The notes beneath the pieces are model-generated. The model worked only from the letters and a program-made list of their open reading frames with translations. It had not been told where the DNA came from and made no database searches. Made by a program: the position numbers and the translations under genes. DNA of 64,000 nucleotides, taken from the NCBI GenBank assembly GCA_019358985.1, contig JAHHIJ010000034.1, forward strand, positions 19,793 to 83,792. Direction: 5' to 3'. The stretch comes from Tolypothrix brevis GSE-NOS-MK-07-07A (GTDB taxonomy: Bacteria > Cyanobacteriota > Cyanobacteriia > Cyanobacteriales > Nostocaceae). This document shows, piece after piece, positions 1 through 8,961 of the stretch; position 1 is the stretch's first letter; the number at the start of each line of letters is the position of its first letter.

Positions 1-33
1 ACGGGGTTTCAGACCGCAAGGAGTTTCGATGAA

Positions 34-957
34 GTGCAACTCAAGCAAGTAATCATTGCTTATAAAGCGAGAGACCCTCAAAGCAAACGCTGGGCTGAAA
101 TCTGTGCCAAGCAACTCGAAGACCGCCAATGCCACGTATTGATGGGACCCAGTGGACCAAAAGACAATCCTTATCCGGTGTTTTTGGCTTCTGTAGGGCA
201 ACCAATCGATCTGGCTGTGGTACTTGGCGGTGATGGTACTGTTTTAACTGCTGCAAGACATTTAGCCCCAGCTGGTATCCCAATATTGGCAGTGAATGTG
301 GGAGGTCATCTGGGGTTTTTAACTGAGTCGGTGGATGAATTTCAGGATACGGAGAAGGTTTGGGATCGACTGCTGGAGGATCGCTATGCTATCCAGCGGC
401 GTATGATGCTACAAGCTGCGGTGTATGAGGGACATGGGACAAATATTGAACCTGTTACCGAACGCTACCTAGCTTTGAATGATATGAGTATTAAACCTGC
501 TTCTGCCGATCGCATGATCACTTCAATTTTAGAAATGGAAATTGATGGTGAGATTGTCGATCAGTATCAAGGAGATGGTTTAGTTCTAGCTACTCCCACC
601 GGTTCCACTGGTTACACCGTTTCTGCCAACGGTCCGATAATGCACGATGGGATGGAAGCTATTACCATCACTCCCATTTGTCCAATGAGTCTTTCTAGTC
701 GTCCTCTGGTCTTACCTCCCGGTTCCGTTGTTAGCATCTGGCCCTTGGGGGATTATGAGTTAAATACCAAGCTGTGGATGGATGGGGTTTTAGCTACTTC
801 AATTTGGCCAGGACACCGCGTTGATGTGCGGATGGCAGATTGTCGCTCTAAGTTTATTATTCTGCGGGAAAATTATTCCTACTATCAAACCCTGCGAGAG
901 AAATTACTGTGGACGGGGACAAGGATTCGCTATAGTAATAATAATCAGCATAATTGA
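34..957 (+). CDS. nadK: NAD kinase
   Basis: ATP-NAD kinase that phosphorylates NAD to NADP in the cytoplasm. The 307-residue product has the family's GGDGT motif at residues 65-69, the NVGGHLGFLT block just after it and GDGLVLATPTGSTGY at about 180-194, which together form the nucleotide site. The start is GTG at 34 with AAGGAG about 11 bases upstream; an ATG at 29 opens only a seven-codon frame and is not the start. Length and motifs are normal for the cyanobacterial enzyme. Cyanobacteria usually have two NAD kinases; which one this is cannot be decided here. A hairpin at 1047-1070 probably ends the transcript. Confidence 0.96.
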   Translation: MQLKQVIIAYKARDPQSKRWAEICAKQLEDRQCHVLMGPSGPKDNPYPVFLASVGQPIDLAVVLGGDGTVLTAARHLAPAGIPILAVNVGGHLGFLTESVDEFQDTEKVWDRLLEDRYAIQRRMMLQAAVYEGHGTNIEPVTERYLALNDMSIKPASADRMITSILEMEIDGEIVDQYQGDGLVLATPTGSTGYTVSANGPIMHDGMEAITITPICPMSLSSRPLVLPPGSVVSIWPLGDYELNTKLWMDGVLATSIWPGHRVDVRMADCRSKFIILRENYSYYQTLREKLLWTGTRIRYSNNNQHN

Positions 958-1046
958 TAGAGGTTATGCCATCGCATTTAATCTCCAAAAATAACATGCG
1001 ATCGGTGGAGTAGAAATTAATTATGGGTTATCCGAAACCTTTGATT

Positions 1047-1070
1047 AGACGTAGCATTGCTACGTCTTTT
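1047..1070 (+). terminator. Palindromic repeat, probable terminator after nadK
   Basis: The arms AGACGTAGCA / TGCTACGTCT form a near-perfect hairpin followed by TTTTATA. It belongs to the GTAGAGACG palindrome family found throughout this window and here sits about 90 bases after the nadK stop. The rest of the 957-1284 gap shows no gene; a short open frame from 1115 looks like chance. Confidence 0.6.
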
Positions 1071-1283
1071 ATATTAGACGCCTAAATTAAAATCTTGGAC
1101 TTTGGACAAAAGTCTTGTATCATTCCAGAGAATGTAAAAAAGCAGTTTTTGGCTCTTTTATTCGGTCAACTGATGAAGAGCGATCGCCCAACCCATTCAA
1201 TTTCTTAGCGTTATTTTCATTCGTTAGATATATTGACAAATGCGTCATAATCTTAAACTGTCACCAATGCGCTAACTTCTATT

Positions 1284-2591
1284 ATGCAACGCCTGATGAA
1301 GACTGCTCTCAAGTTGGATACCCCAACCCAAGAAAGCACGCGATTATTTTCTAACATCGAATTTGATGGCAATAAGCTAACTCATCAATCGGGTAGTGTT
1401 TTAGGAGGCACTGCACTTATTGCTGGAACAACTATTGGTGCTGGTATTCTCGCTTTACCTGCGGTTACTCTGTCCTCTGGCGTTTTGCCATCTACAGTCC
1501 TGCTCATTGCTATTTGGCTCTACACTTTAATCTCAGGTCTAATGATCGCAGAAGTGACTTTGAACACGATGCATCGTGTGGGGCGCCCCAATTTAGGTCT
1601 GTTGTTCATTGTTGAGAATACCCTTGGGTTTGTGGGAGCGCGGATTGCTGCTGCCGTATATCTTTTTTTGAACTATGCCTTCCTTGTGGCATACATTACC
1701 AAAGGTGGAGAGATTCTAGTCGATGCTGCATCTGTTGTGTGCAATGTGCAGAAGGTTTTGCCGGAGTGGGTGGGGATAACAACATTCACTCTCTTATTTG
1801 GCAGTATGATGTATTTTGGGCGAGAAAAGATTGTCGAGAAATTAAACAATGTATTTGTAGCGATTCTCATTGCTTCATTTCTAGGAATATTGTTGCTGAT
1901 CTCAACCCATCTTCAAATTGGCAAACTCTTATATCAGAACTGGACTGCGGTGACTCCTGCTGTTTCAGTCATGTTGGTAGCCATGTTTTACCACAACATT
2001 GTGCCGCTAGTTGTGGCTCAAATGGAAGGAGATGCCCGAAAGATTCGTTCCTGCATCGTCATTGGTTCTGGGATTCCCCTAGTGATGTTCTTAGCCTGGA
2101 ATGCAGTGATTTTGGGAAGCATAACTCCCGATATAGTCCAAAATATATCTAATGGCAGAACTGTTTTTGACCCCCTGCAAATTTTACGTTCAGGGAGTAC
2201 CGGAGAATCCTTAGGAGCGCTAGTATCTGTTTTTTCAGAGTTTGCAACCATAACATCATTCATCGGAGTTGTATACAGTTTGCTAGATTTCTTCAAAGGT
2301 ATTTCCAATGTTGATAATAATCAACTTTCTAAAAGCCAGCCGCTCTATTTAATAATTCTTGCACCGCCGATGATTCTGGGAGCGCTTAATCCTAGCATCT
2401 TTTTTACCGCTCTAGATTACTCTGGAACCTTTAGTGTCTCAGTTTTAGCAGGGATTATTCCGGCGTTAATGATTTGGAAGCAACGTGAAGCGCACTCACA
2501 CTCAAATAGCATTAACCATCAGCTTGCCCCTGGTGGTAAGGTGATATTTATTTCAATGATTGTAATTGGATTCCTCTTTATATGGACATGA
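1284..2591 (+). CDS. Aromatic amino-acid permease-like membrane protein
   Basis: A 435-residue inner-membrane protein with about eleven hydrophobic segments. The first membrane segment, GTALIAGTTIGAGILALP (about residues 41-58), is the signature of the hydroxy/aromatic amino-acid permease family (TyrP/Mtr/TnaB), which imports tyrosine or tryptophan by proton symport; cyanobacteria carry homologues. The N-terminal 35 residues before it are soluble. ATG at 1284 is chosen because a frame starting at 1115 runs in another register and ends at 1354. Substrate is inferred from family only. No operon partner is visible; the gene is followed by a kinase relic at 2622. Confidence 0.85.
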   Translation: MQRLMKTALKLDTPTQESTRLFSNIEFDGNKLTHQSGSVLGGTALIAGTTIGAGILALPAVTLSSGVLPSTVLLIAIWLYTLISGLMIAEVTLNTMHRVGRPNLGLLFIVENTLGFVGARIAAAVYLFLNYAFLVAYITKGGEILVDAASVVCNVQKVLPEWVGITTFTLLFGSMMYFGREKIVEKLNNVFVAILIASFLGILLLISTHLQIGKLLYQNWTAVTPAVSVMLVAMFYHNIVPLVVAQMEGDARKIRSCIVIGSGIPLVMFLAWNAVILGSITPDIVQNISNGRTVFDPLQILRSGSTGESLGALVSVFSEFATITSFIGVVYSLLDFFKGISNVDNNQLSKSQPLYLIILAPPMILGALNPSIFFTALDYSGTFSVSVLAGIIPALMIWKQREAHSHSNSINHQLAPGGKVIFISMIVIGFLFIWT

Positions 2592-2621
2592 TTGATTTGG
2601 GGTAGCCGTTCACAGGATTTA

Positions 2622-2740
2622 AAAAGTATACCCAGCGCAGAATAATAATTGAATCACAAAATGGCTCAATTGAGGTAAAAGCAGATTACAACCGCCTCAA
2701 ACAAGTATTGCTTAATTTAAGAGATATCGTTGATGCGGTT
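2622..2740 (+). pseudogene. Relic of a histidine kinase (HATPase N-box region)
   Basis: About 105 bases here match, at roughly 90% identity by eye, the stretch at 18653-18760 inside the intact histidine kinase at 17627-19060. Translated, it reads KYTQRRIIIESQNGSIEVKA and on through ADYNRLKQVLLNL, which is the start of the HATPase domain up to the N-box. After NL the similarity stops and the frame ends within about 15 codons. Nothing of the H-box or G-box is present. The 2592-2991 gap holds no other gene; it also contains a CTGCGTTCATCTGCATTCAT repeat of the kind seen at 34308. Confidence 0.8.
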
Positions 2741-2991
2741 TACCCTTCTTTTTTGCTATCCCAACTCACATAAGCCGTATACTAAATTAAGAATGCATAT
2801 TTGATTTTCTGAAAGTCTCTAACATATAACGGTTCTTATGCAAATAAAGTACAACTTTGTCTGCGTTCATCTGCATTCATTGCGGTTACTGAATGATATA
2901 TTCACCCACTTGAAGACTGCTGAACTTAGAGCTTTGTAATTCGGGACTAGATAGAAAGTAGCGTCAAATTTTTAAAACGGAGAAATAGAAT

Positions 2992-4038
2992 TTGTTAGGA
3001 ACAACTTCGGCATCCAAGAAGCTTGCTCAGATGATCTATGGTTACTGGCAAAGTCAGTGCCTTTATATAGCAACCAACTTAGATATACCTAACCTTTTAC
3101 AGTCAGAACCAATGACTGTAGAAGCGATCGCAAAAGCAACCTCTACAAAAGTAGAAACATTGTATGTTGTTTTGCGTGCTTTAGCTCATTTAGGTGTGTT
3201 TGCAGAAAAGCCCGGACGTGTATTTGCAGCAACAGAACTCTCAGAAGAACTGATTACAAATGCAGAGCCTTCTCTTGGACATTTTGTGCTGCATATTACA
3301 GAACCCTCTATGTGGGATGCTTGGAGGGAATTAGGGAATTCGTTAAAAACAGGGGAAGTAGCTTTTGAAAGGGCACATGGCAAGAAATTCTACGACTTCT
3401 TCATGACGGAAAACCCCGATAGTAGAAATATGTTCAACAATGCCATGAGCTTTTTAACGAATCAGGCTGTTGATTCACTGTTTGAAGTCTATGACTTTAG
3501 TCAGTTTAATACAGTTATGGACGTTGGAGGCAATCAAGGCGCACTGATTGCCCATATTGTCAACAAATTCGGCTGTAAAGGCATATTGTTTGACCTACCC
3601 CATGAGGTTGAGACAGCTCCTGCTTTCTTAGCAACCCAGGGACTTGATGAAGATGCAGTGCAAGTCATTGGTGGTAGTGCTTTGGAGGAGATACCAAAGG
3701 GTGCAGATGCGATCGTTATGAAGTATTTCCTCTCCGTATTCAGTGTTGAAGACGCAATCAAGGTAGTAACTCGATGCAGAGAGTCTCTCCCGAAACAAGG
3801 TAAAGTAGTACTTCTACAAACACTCGTTCCACCTCGTGGTGCGCCAGTAGAATATCCAGATGGGACGATCCCATCTCTTGCTGCTGTTCAGATGATGGTA
3901 ACGAATCCAGGGGGTTATTGGCGCACGGAACAAGAATATAAGGATCTGTTTCAAGCTAGTGGCTTTCAACTGGAAAAAGTCATTTACACAGGAACTAGCC
4001 TGACGGTGATGGAATTTCAAAAGTCTTCGATTGACTGA
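2992..4038 (+). CDS. SAM-dependent O-methyltransferase (plant-OMT-like family)
   Basis: A 348-residue methyltransferase of the class with an N-terminal dimerisation winged helix (residues 10-95, with IAKATSTKVETLYVVLRALA) and a C-terminal Rossmann domain. The SAM-binding motif is DVGGNQG at 177-183. Relatives methylate hydroxyls on small secondary metabolites (hydroxyneurosporene and acetylserotonin types). The start is TTG at 2992 with CGGAG about 8 bases upstream; the next ATG, at 3031, would cut into the conserved YGYWQSQCLYIA segment. It converges on the MAA cluster NRPS, with only a palindromic repeat between them. A role in MAA tailoring is possible but has no direct support. Confidence 0.85.
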   Translation: MLGTTSASKKLAQMIYGYWQSQCLYIATNLDIPNLLQSEPMTVEAIAKATSTKVETLYVVLRALAHLGVFAEKPGRVFAATELSEELITNAEPSLGHFVLHITEPSMWDAWRELGNSLKTGEVAFERAHGKKFYDFFMTENPDSRNMFNNAMSFLTNQAVDSLFEVYDFSQFNTVMDVGGNQGALIAHIVNKFGCKGILFDLPHEVETAPAFLATQGLDEDAVQVIGGSALEEIPKGADAIVMKYFLSVFSVEDAIKVVTRCRESLPKQGKVVLLQTLVPPRGAPVEYPDGTIPSLAAVQMMVTNPGGYWRTEQEYKDLFQASGFQLEKVIYTGTSLTVMEFQKSSID

Positions 4039-4090
4039 TAATTGATATCATGTCCGCTTAATTAACAGTAATAAAAACCTACCTACCGTC

Positions 4091-4137
4091 GTAGAGACGT
4101 TCCGCCGGAACGTCTCTACCCGCCGGAACGTCTCTAC
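4091..4137. terminator. Palindromic repeat between convergent genes
   Basis: GTAGAGACGTTCC, a CGCC loop and the inverted arm make a 29-bp hairpin (4091-4119); the right arm is then repeated at 4121-4137. It lies between the convergent methyltransferase and NRPS genes and could terminate both. The leading segment TAACAGTAATAAAAACC is shared with 44011-44040, so this is part of a larger dispersed repeat. Confidence 0.6.
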
Positions 4138-4146
4138 ATTTATGTA

Positions 4147-7100
4147 CTAGAATCCATCCAGACATGATTTCAAGCATTCTGCTAAAACTTGTAAATGAGG
4201 TTCTAAAATTAATGTGTAGTGATTACCAGAAACATCAACAATTTTTATATCTTCCGCATCCATTATAGAGAATAATTCCACCCACACGAGGGTTGGATCG
4301 GGAGCCATGATATGCTTTTCTCTGGCTCTGAACACAGTAACTTTTCCTGGATATGGCTGTTTTTCATAAGAATAAGTTGCCTTTAGCGTTCCAACTAACA
4401 CATCAACAATACGTCGGTTTTGATTTGATGGCGGTAATATTTTGACTTTTATTGCCTTGTCAAGGATGTAGTTGATTTGTTCATCAACATTCAAGTGCTT
4501 GATTTCATCAGTCGTTACCAGATTATCCTGACCTAACATTCCGCCCAAATACCTGGAAAGAGCGCCAACCAAATAGGGAGCGTCAATTTTCTTGTTTTTA
4601 TCTAACAGAATTGGAACGTAGGAATCCAGTATTGCTAACAACGAGACTTCCTGTCCCTGTTTGTGCAGTTGTTGTGCCATTTCATACGCCACAACTCCCC
4701 CGAATGACCAGCCACCAATAGAGTACGGACCTTGAGGCTGAAACTTGTGAATTGCTTGGATATACAGGCTTGCCATATCCTCGACTCGCGTTAAGGGTTC
4801 TTCTCCTCCATGAAAACCTTGCGCTTGCAAGCCATAAAACGGTTGGTCAGTACTTAGATATTGCGCTAGTTTTAAGTAGGACATAACATGCCCTCCCGCA
4901 GGATGTACGCAGAAAAATGGTTGCTTATTACCTTTTGGCTGGATGGGAATCAGGGGGGAGCGATCAAAAGTATCTGGACTGGTATTAAGAAGGTTGGCAA
5001 ACTTTTCAATGGTGGGATTAATGAGGACTGCTGATAAAGGTAATTCTTTACCAAACTGCTGCTCGATTGAAGCTATAAAATGGATTGCTGAGAGAGAATT
5101 TCCGCCAATTTCAAAGAAGTTATCTTTAACACCTACTGGCTGAATGTTTAAAATCTCTGACCAGATTTTTGCTAATCCCCGTTCGGTATCATTGCGCGGT
5201 GTGATAAATTCATTGTGTTGGCTGAAGCTAGAAACTGTTGGCTTTGGCAAAGCGCGACGGTTTACTTTTCCACTGGGAGTCAAGGGTAATGCATCTAATA
5301 TCACAAAAGCTATTGGAATCATGTAATCGGGTAGCTTCTGTCTGAGGAAATCACGCAGGGTTTCCGGGGTTGGTTGTTGCTGTTGAGCAGTAAAATAAGC
5401 TACTATTTGTTTTTCTTCTGATTGATCAGAACGGGCAATCACAACCGCTTCTCGCACTTGTGGATGAGCAGATAGAGTGTTTTCTATTTCCCCAAGTTCA
5501 ATCCGAAATCCCCGAATTTTCACTTGATGGTCTATTCGACTAACGTATTCAATGTTGCCATCATGCAGGTAACGAGCTAAATCTCCTGTTTTGTAAAGAC
5601 AGTAACCCACTGAAAAGGGATTAGCCACAAACCTTTCAGCAGTTAGTTCAAGACGGTTGAGATAACCGCGTGCAACTCCAACACCACCTATATACAATTC
5701 GGCAATAACTCCCACTGGAACTGGTTGGAAATAAGAATCTAATATGTAAATTTGTGTGTTAGCAATGGGACGACCGATGGGAGCTAAAGCATGAGATAAT
5801 TGGGCAGCTTCTACTTTAGAGACAGTTGACCAAATGGTAGTTTCAGTTGGTCCGTAAAGATTCCATACAGCCGCACTTTTTTTTAATAAATGCTGTGCCA
5901 AGTCGCTAGTTAATCCTTCCCCACCGCACAGAATTTTTAATTGCGGAGAACCACTCCATCCCGCTGCAAGCAACATCCGCCAACTAGCTGGAGTGGCTTG
6001 CATAATCGTCGCACCAGAAGTATCAATTAGCTTTTTCAGTAGCTTGCCATCACTAGCTACACGAGAAGTAGCTAATACCACCTGAGCGCCCGTAATTAAG
6101 GGCAGATATAGTTCCAGAGCAGCAATATCAAATGATACTGTAGTAACTGCCAAAAGCACATCTGACTCTGTGATACCGGGTTCAGACTGCATGGATTTTA
6201 AGAAATTGACCACAGCGCTGTGAGGAATTTCCACTCCTTTCGGCTTACCAGTTGAGCCAGAGGTATAAATAACGTAAGCAAGATTTTTGGACGTGGTACG
6301 TGATGCAGGATTGTCTTTGCTATGGGTAGCAATATTTTTCTGGTTTGTACGTAAACAGACTACCTTCCTATGTTCATCATCAGCAAATAACTTTTGATTA
6401 TCAGTCAGCAACACTGGCACTTTAGAATCAGATAAGATTAATTCCAAGCGTTCTTGTGGTAATCGCGGATCTAATGGTAGATAAGCTGCACCAGCTTTCA
6501 GAATTCCCAAAAGTCCTACTAGCATCTCTAAAGAACGCTCAATGCAAATACCCACTAAAACCTCTGGTTTAACTCCCAGTGTTTGTAAGTAGTGCGCTAA
6601 TTGATTTGCACGCTGGTTTAGTTGACGATAGGTAAGCTGTTCACCGGCAAAAGAAACTGCGATCGCATTGCTGTTTTGCTCTACCTGTGCTTCAATTAAT
6701 TGGTGGAGACATAGAGTCAGGTCATAATCAGTCTGAGTAGCATTCCACCCAACCAATATTTTCTCTCGTTCCCTCTCACTCAGCAATCGTAACTGAGCTA
6801 CTGGCTGTTCTGGATTTGATACAATACTTTCCAGTAAATTCTGAAAATGTCTGCTTATCTGAGCAACTGTCGTTTCATCTAACAGATTGCTGTTGTAATA
6901 AAAACAACTCTGCAATGATTCAGAAAGCTGGATGACTTCCAAGCTTAAATCAAATTCTAGTTCGATTTGATCACAGTTTTTCGACTGTTTTCTGACTCCT
7001 GACTCGAATAAATTTGATATATTTTCCTGTTTATTTAGATTTTGGAAAGTAAATGAAGCTTGACAAATAGGTGAATCACTTGAATTTAACTTTGACTGTA

Positions 7101-7578
7101 ATTCCTTTACCAATAAAGCAAACGGATAATCTTGATAATGCCTTATTTCTAAAGCAGTATGACTAACTTGATTCAGAAAATTTTTAAATGAAATACTTTC
7201 GGAAATAAAATCCCGTGATACTACTACGTTAAAAAACTCACTAGCAACTCTTTCCAACTCGAGACTATCTTGCTGATTTAGTCGCAAAGCAACCAGAATA
7301 TCTGTTTCATTTGTATAACGGTAAAGTAAAACTTTAAATGCTGCCAAAATAAGGTTCTCAAGGCTGACACTTTCACTATTTGCCAGGTCTTTGAGTAACC
7401 CAGTTAGTTTATTGTTGATTATAAAAGTATAGGAGGAGCAATCATAACTTTTTATGGAAGAACGCGGTAACGTAGTAGGTAAATTAAGTAAAGGTAATTC
7501 TCCCGCTAACTGTTTTTCCCAATATTCTTTAAGTTCTGAGGGAGAAAATGATGCTTTTATCTTGATTGATTTATTCAT
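4147..7578 (-). CDS. mysE: MysE-like NRPS of the MAA cluster: partial C, A, PCP, TE
   Basis: Non-ribosomal peptide synthetase-like enzyme expected to join an amino acid to mycosporine-glycine, the MysE reaction. It has 1143 residues. Residues 11-270 resemble the C-terminal half of a condensation domain and lack HHxxxDG. The adenylation domain covers about 285-775 (YTSGSTGKPKG at 438-448, YGPTE at 575-579, core Lys 771). The carrier has IGGNS with phosphopantetheine Ser828. The thioesterase has GWSFG with Ser958, and its sequence closely follows the known MysE thioesterase as I recall it. The pocket read by manual alignment is D484 I485 L488 Q527 L550 G552 L574 I582 W583 K771, the glycine code rather than serine. 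Known MysE is A-PCP-TE of about 890 residues, so the partial C domain is extra. It is the last gene of the minus-strand cluster. Confidence 0.88.
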   Translation of the reverse strand: MNKSIKIKASFSPSELKEYWEKQLAGELPLLNLPTTLPRSSIKSYDCSSYTFIINNKLTGLLKDLANSESVSLENLILAAFKVLLYRYTNETDILVALRLNQQDSLELERVASEFFNVVVSRDFISESISFKNFLNQVSHTALEIRHYQDYPFALLVKELQSKLNSSDSPICQASFTFQNLNKQENISNLFESGVRKQSKNCDQIELEFDLSLEVIQLSESLQSCFYYNSNLLDETTVAQISRHFQNLLESIVSNPEQPVAQLRLLSEREREKILVGWNATQTDYDLTLCLHQLIEAQVEQNSNAIAVSFAGEQLTYRQLNQRANQLAHYLQTLGVKPEVLVGICIERSLEMLVGLLGILKAGAAYLPLDPRLPQERLELILSDSKVPVLLTDNQKLFADDEHRKVVCLRTNQKNIATHSKDNPASRTTSKNLAYVIYTSGSTGKPKGVEIPHSAVVNFLKSMQSEPGITESDVLLAVTTVSFDIAALELYLPLITGAQVVLATSRVASDGKLLKKLIDTSGATIMQATPASWRMLLAAGWSGSPQLKILCGGEGLTSDLAQHLLKKSAAVWNLYGPTETTIWSTVSKVEAAQLSHALAPIGRPIANTQIYILDSYFQPVPVGVIAELYIGGVGVARGYLNRLELTAERFVANPFSVGYCLYKTGDLARYLHDGNIEYVSRIDHQVKIRGFRIELGEIENTLSAHPQVREAVVIARSDQSEEKQIVAYFTAQQQQPTPETLRDFLRQKLPDYMIPIAFVILDALPLTPSGKVNRRALPKPTVSSFSQHNEFITPRNDTERGLAKIWSEILNIQPVGVKDNFFEIGGNSLSAIHFIASIEQQFGKELPLSAVLINPTIEKFANLLNTSPDTFDRSPLIPIQPKGNKQPFFCVHPAGGHVMSYLKLAQYLSTDQPFYGLQAQGFHGGEEPLTRVEDMASLYIQAIHKFQPQGPYSIGGWSFGGVVAYEMAQQLHKQGQEVSLLAILDSYVPILLDKNKKIDAPYLVGALSRYLGGMLGQDNLVTTDEIKHLNVDEQINYILDKAIKVKILPPSNQNRRIVDVLVGTLKATYSYEKQPYPGKVTVFRAREKHIMAPDPTLVWVELFSIMDAEDIKIVDVSGNHYTLILEPHLQVLAECLKSCLDGF

Positions 7579-7612
7579 ATTTAATTACCAACAAAATTAT
7601 TATCCCTATCTT

Positions 7613-7735
7613 TATATAGCGATTCTCACATTCATGAGGTACAGAAAGAAAGAAAGAATTAACCGCAGATGAAGATAGATAAACGCCGATGGACGCAGAT
7701 AAATTTGTACCTCAGCAGACTAAAAAACGCTATAT
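7613..7735. repeat. Dispersed ~120-bp repeat, copy 1
   Basis: This stretch matches 37607-37724 almost base for base at both ends (TATATAGCGATTC at the left, CTCAGCAGACT near the right) and differs in the middle. It lies between the NRPS and the oxygenase gene and supplies the oxygenase stop codon and its last residue. The second copy sits directly before the DUF29 gene start. Confidence 0.85.
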
Positions 7736-8893
7736 ACTTAAACTACTTGTTAATAAAGCTGGTTTCATATCGCGAATGTTGCACATATTTCCAAAAGCAG
7801 TGAGTATTTTTCGCGGAAGTTTAGTATTGAGTCTACTATGAGCAACCTGTAGGTTATCCATAATGAGAATATCGCCTTGCTTCCACTGAAAAATGGCTGC
7901 ATTTTTCCATTCAGCTTTGCCCAATTCTTTCGCTTCTGCTGCCGTCATCGTCGTGGGTTGATTATGCTCATTCAAAAAATATGTATTAAGGGTACTGGTT
8001 CGTTTTTGCGAACCATCGACAACAGTCGCTGCTGTTGTTAATCCTTGCTGAATTCTTTTGTACAATTTTGCTGGTAGCCAATTGTAATAGAGCCTCTGCC
8101 CAAATGAATACCGTTGTCCGAGGTTTCGATACCATTCTCTACTTACTAAACAATCAACAATGCTAAGACAAAAGCAGAGCCTATTCGTTCTTGGATGACT
8201 GAATAAGGGAATATGAGAACACTCAAAATTAATAGAGCCATCCTCTTCCCATGTAAAATCAAATTCTTGTTCCTGAAGAAGTTTGGTAATCTCGTCTTTC
8301 GATAGTTCCTCGAAGACAATCTCCAATAGATGGTTGGGAACATATCGCACAAATCGCTGAGGAAAGTTGCTAATTTTGTGCTGTAAGCTGGGAGATAAGC
8401 TATCAAATAGCTTTTCGGTATTTATGATGGGAGTTTCACCATATGAATCGGGCTGAATTTGGCAAAAAAAAGCAAGTACGCTGGGTCGTACTGGTACCAT
8501 ATTGAGTTCATTGTGGGGAGCAATAATCGTATTTGGTGGAGCTTCAGAAGAGGTGAAAACTTTATCAGTCATTCGTACACGATGTGCGCTGCCAAAGTGA
8601 TAAAATGGCTCCAGTTCGACATTGAGTAGCTCCAAAACTTTTTGAAATTGTTCTGCACCCTCAACTTCAAATCCCCGAAACAAAATAGCTCCGTATGTAT
8701 CTAGCTGTTTATTGAACCAGTCGCAACTTTCATTGAGTAGTGCTTTTAGAACTGTGAAAGATTTTTCATTGACTGGCTCTATAACTAAAGGGAGTTCTGT
8801 TTCAATACTTGAAAAGGTTTTTTCGTCATCCTGTAAAAACCGTAATTTCATATTTCTGGAAATAGAAATTGGAAGATTTTGCATCTTATTCAT
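7730..8893 (-). CDS. TauD/SyrP-like Fe(II)/2-oxoglutarate oxygenase in the MAA cluster
   Basis: A 387-residue non-haem iron dioxygenase of the TauD/TfdA (clavaminate synthase-like) fold. The iron ligands are H127 and E129 in APHNELNM and a distal H352 in VAHSRLN; R361 in LPRKILTAF would bind 2-oxoglutarate. An HxE in place of HxD, and close linkage to an NRPS, fit the SyrP-like subgroup that hydroxylates amino acids held on carrier proteins. It lies between the exporter and the NRPS on the same strand (gaps of 69 and 152 bases), which suggests it acts on the MAA or on the PCP-bound residue. The known MAA oxygenase MysH belongs to a different family (phytanoyl-CoA dioxygenase-like). The substrate is inference. 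Confidence 0.88.
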   Translation of the reverse strand: MNKMQNLPISISRNMKLRFLQDDEKTFSSIETELPLVIEPVNEKSFTVLKALLNESCDWFNKQLDTYGAILFRGFEVEGAEQFQKVLELLNVELEPFYHFGSAHRVRMTDKVFTSSEAPPNTIIAPHNELNMVPVRPSVLAFFCQIQPDSYGETPIINTEKLFDSLSPSLQHKISNFPQRFVRYVPNHLLEIVFEELSKDEITKLLQEQEFDFTWEEDGSINFECSHIPLFSHPRTNRLCFCLSIVDCLVSREWYRNLGQRYSFGQRLYYNWLPAKLYKRIQQGLTTAATVVDGSQKRTSTLNTYFLNEHNQPTTMTAAEAKELGKAEWKNAAIFQWKQGDILIMDNLQVAHSRLNTKLPRKILTAFGNMCNIRDMKPALLTSSLSI

Positions 8894-8961
8894 AAGAGTG
8901 AAAAATTTGCTCTACTTAGCAATTGACCAATAACCTTAAAACTCCCCAATTCCTAATCCCT

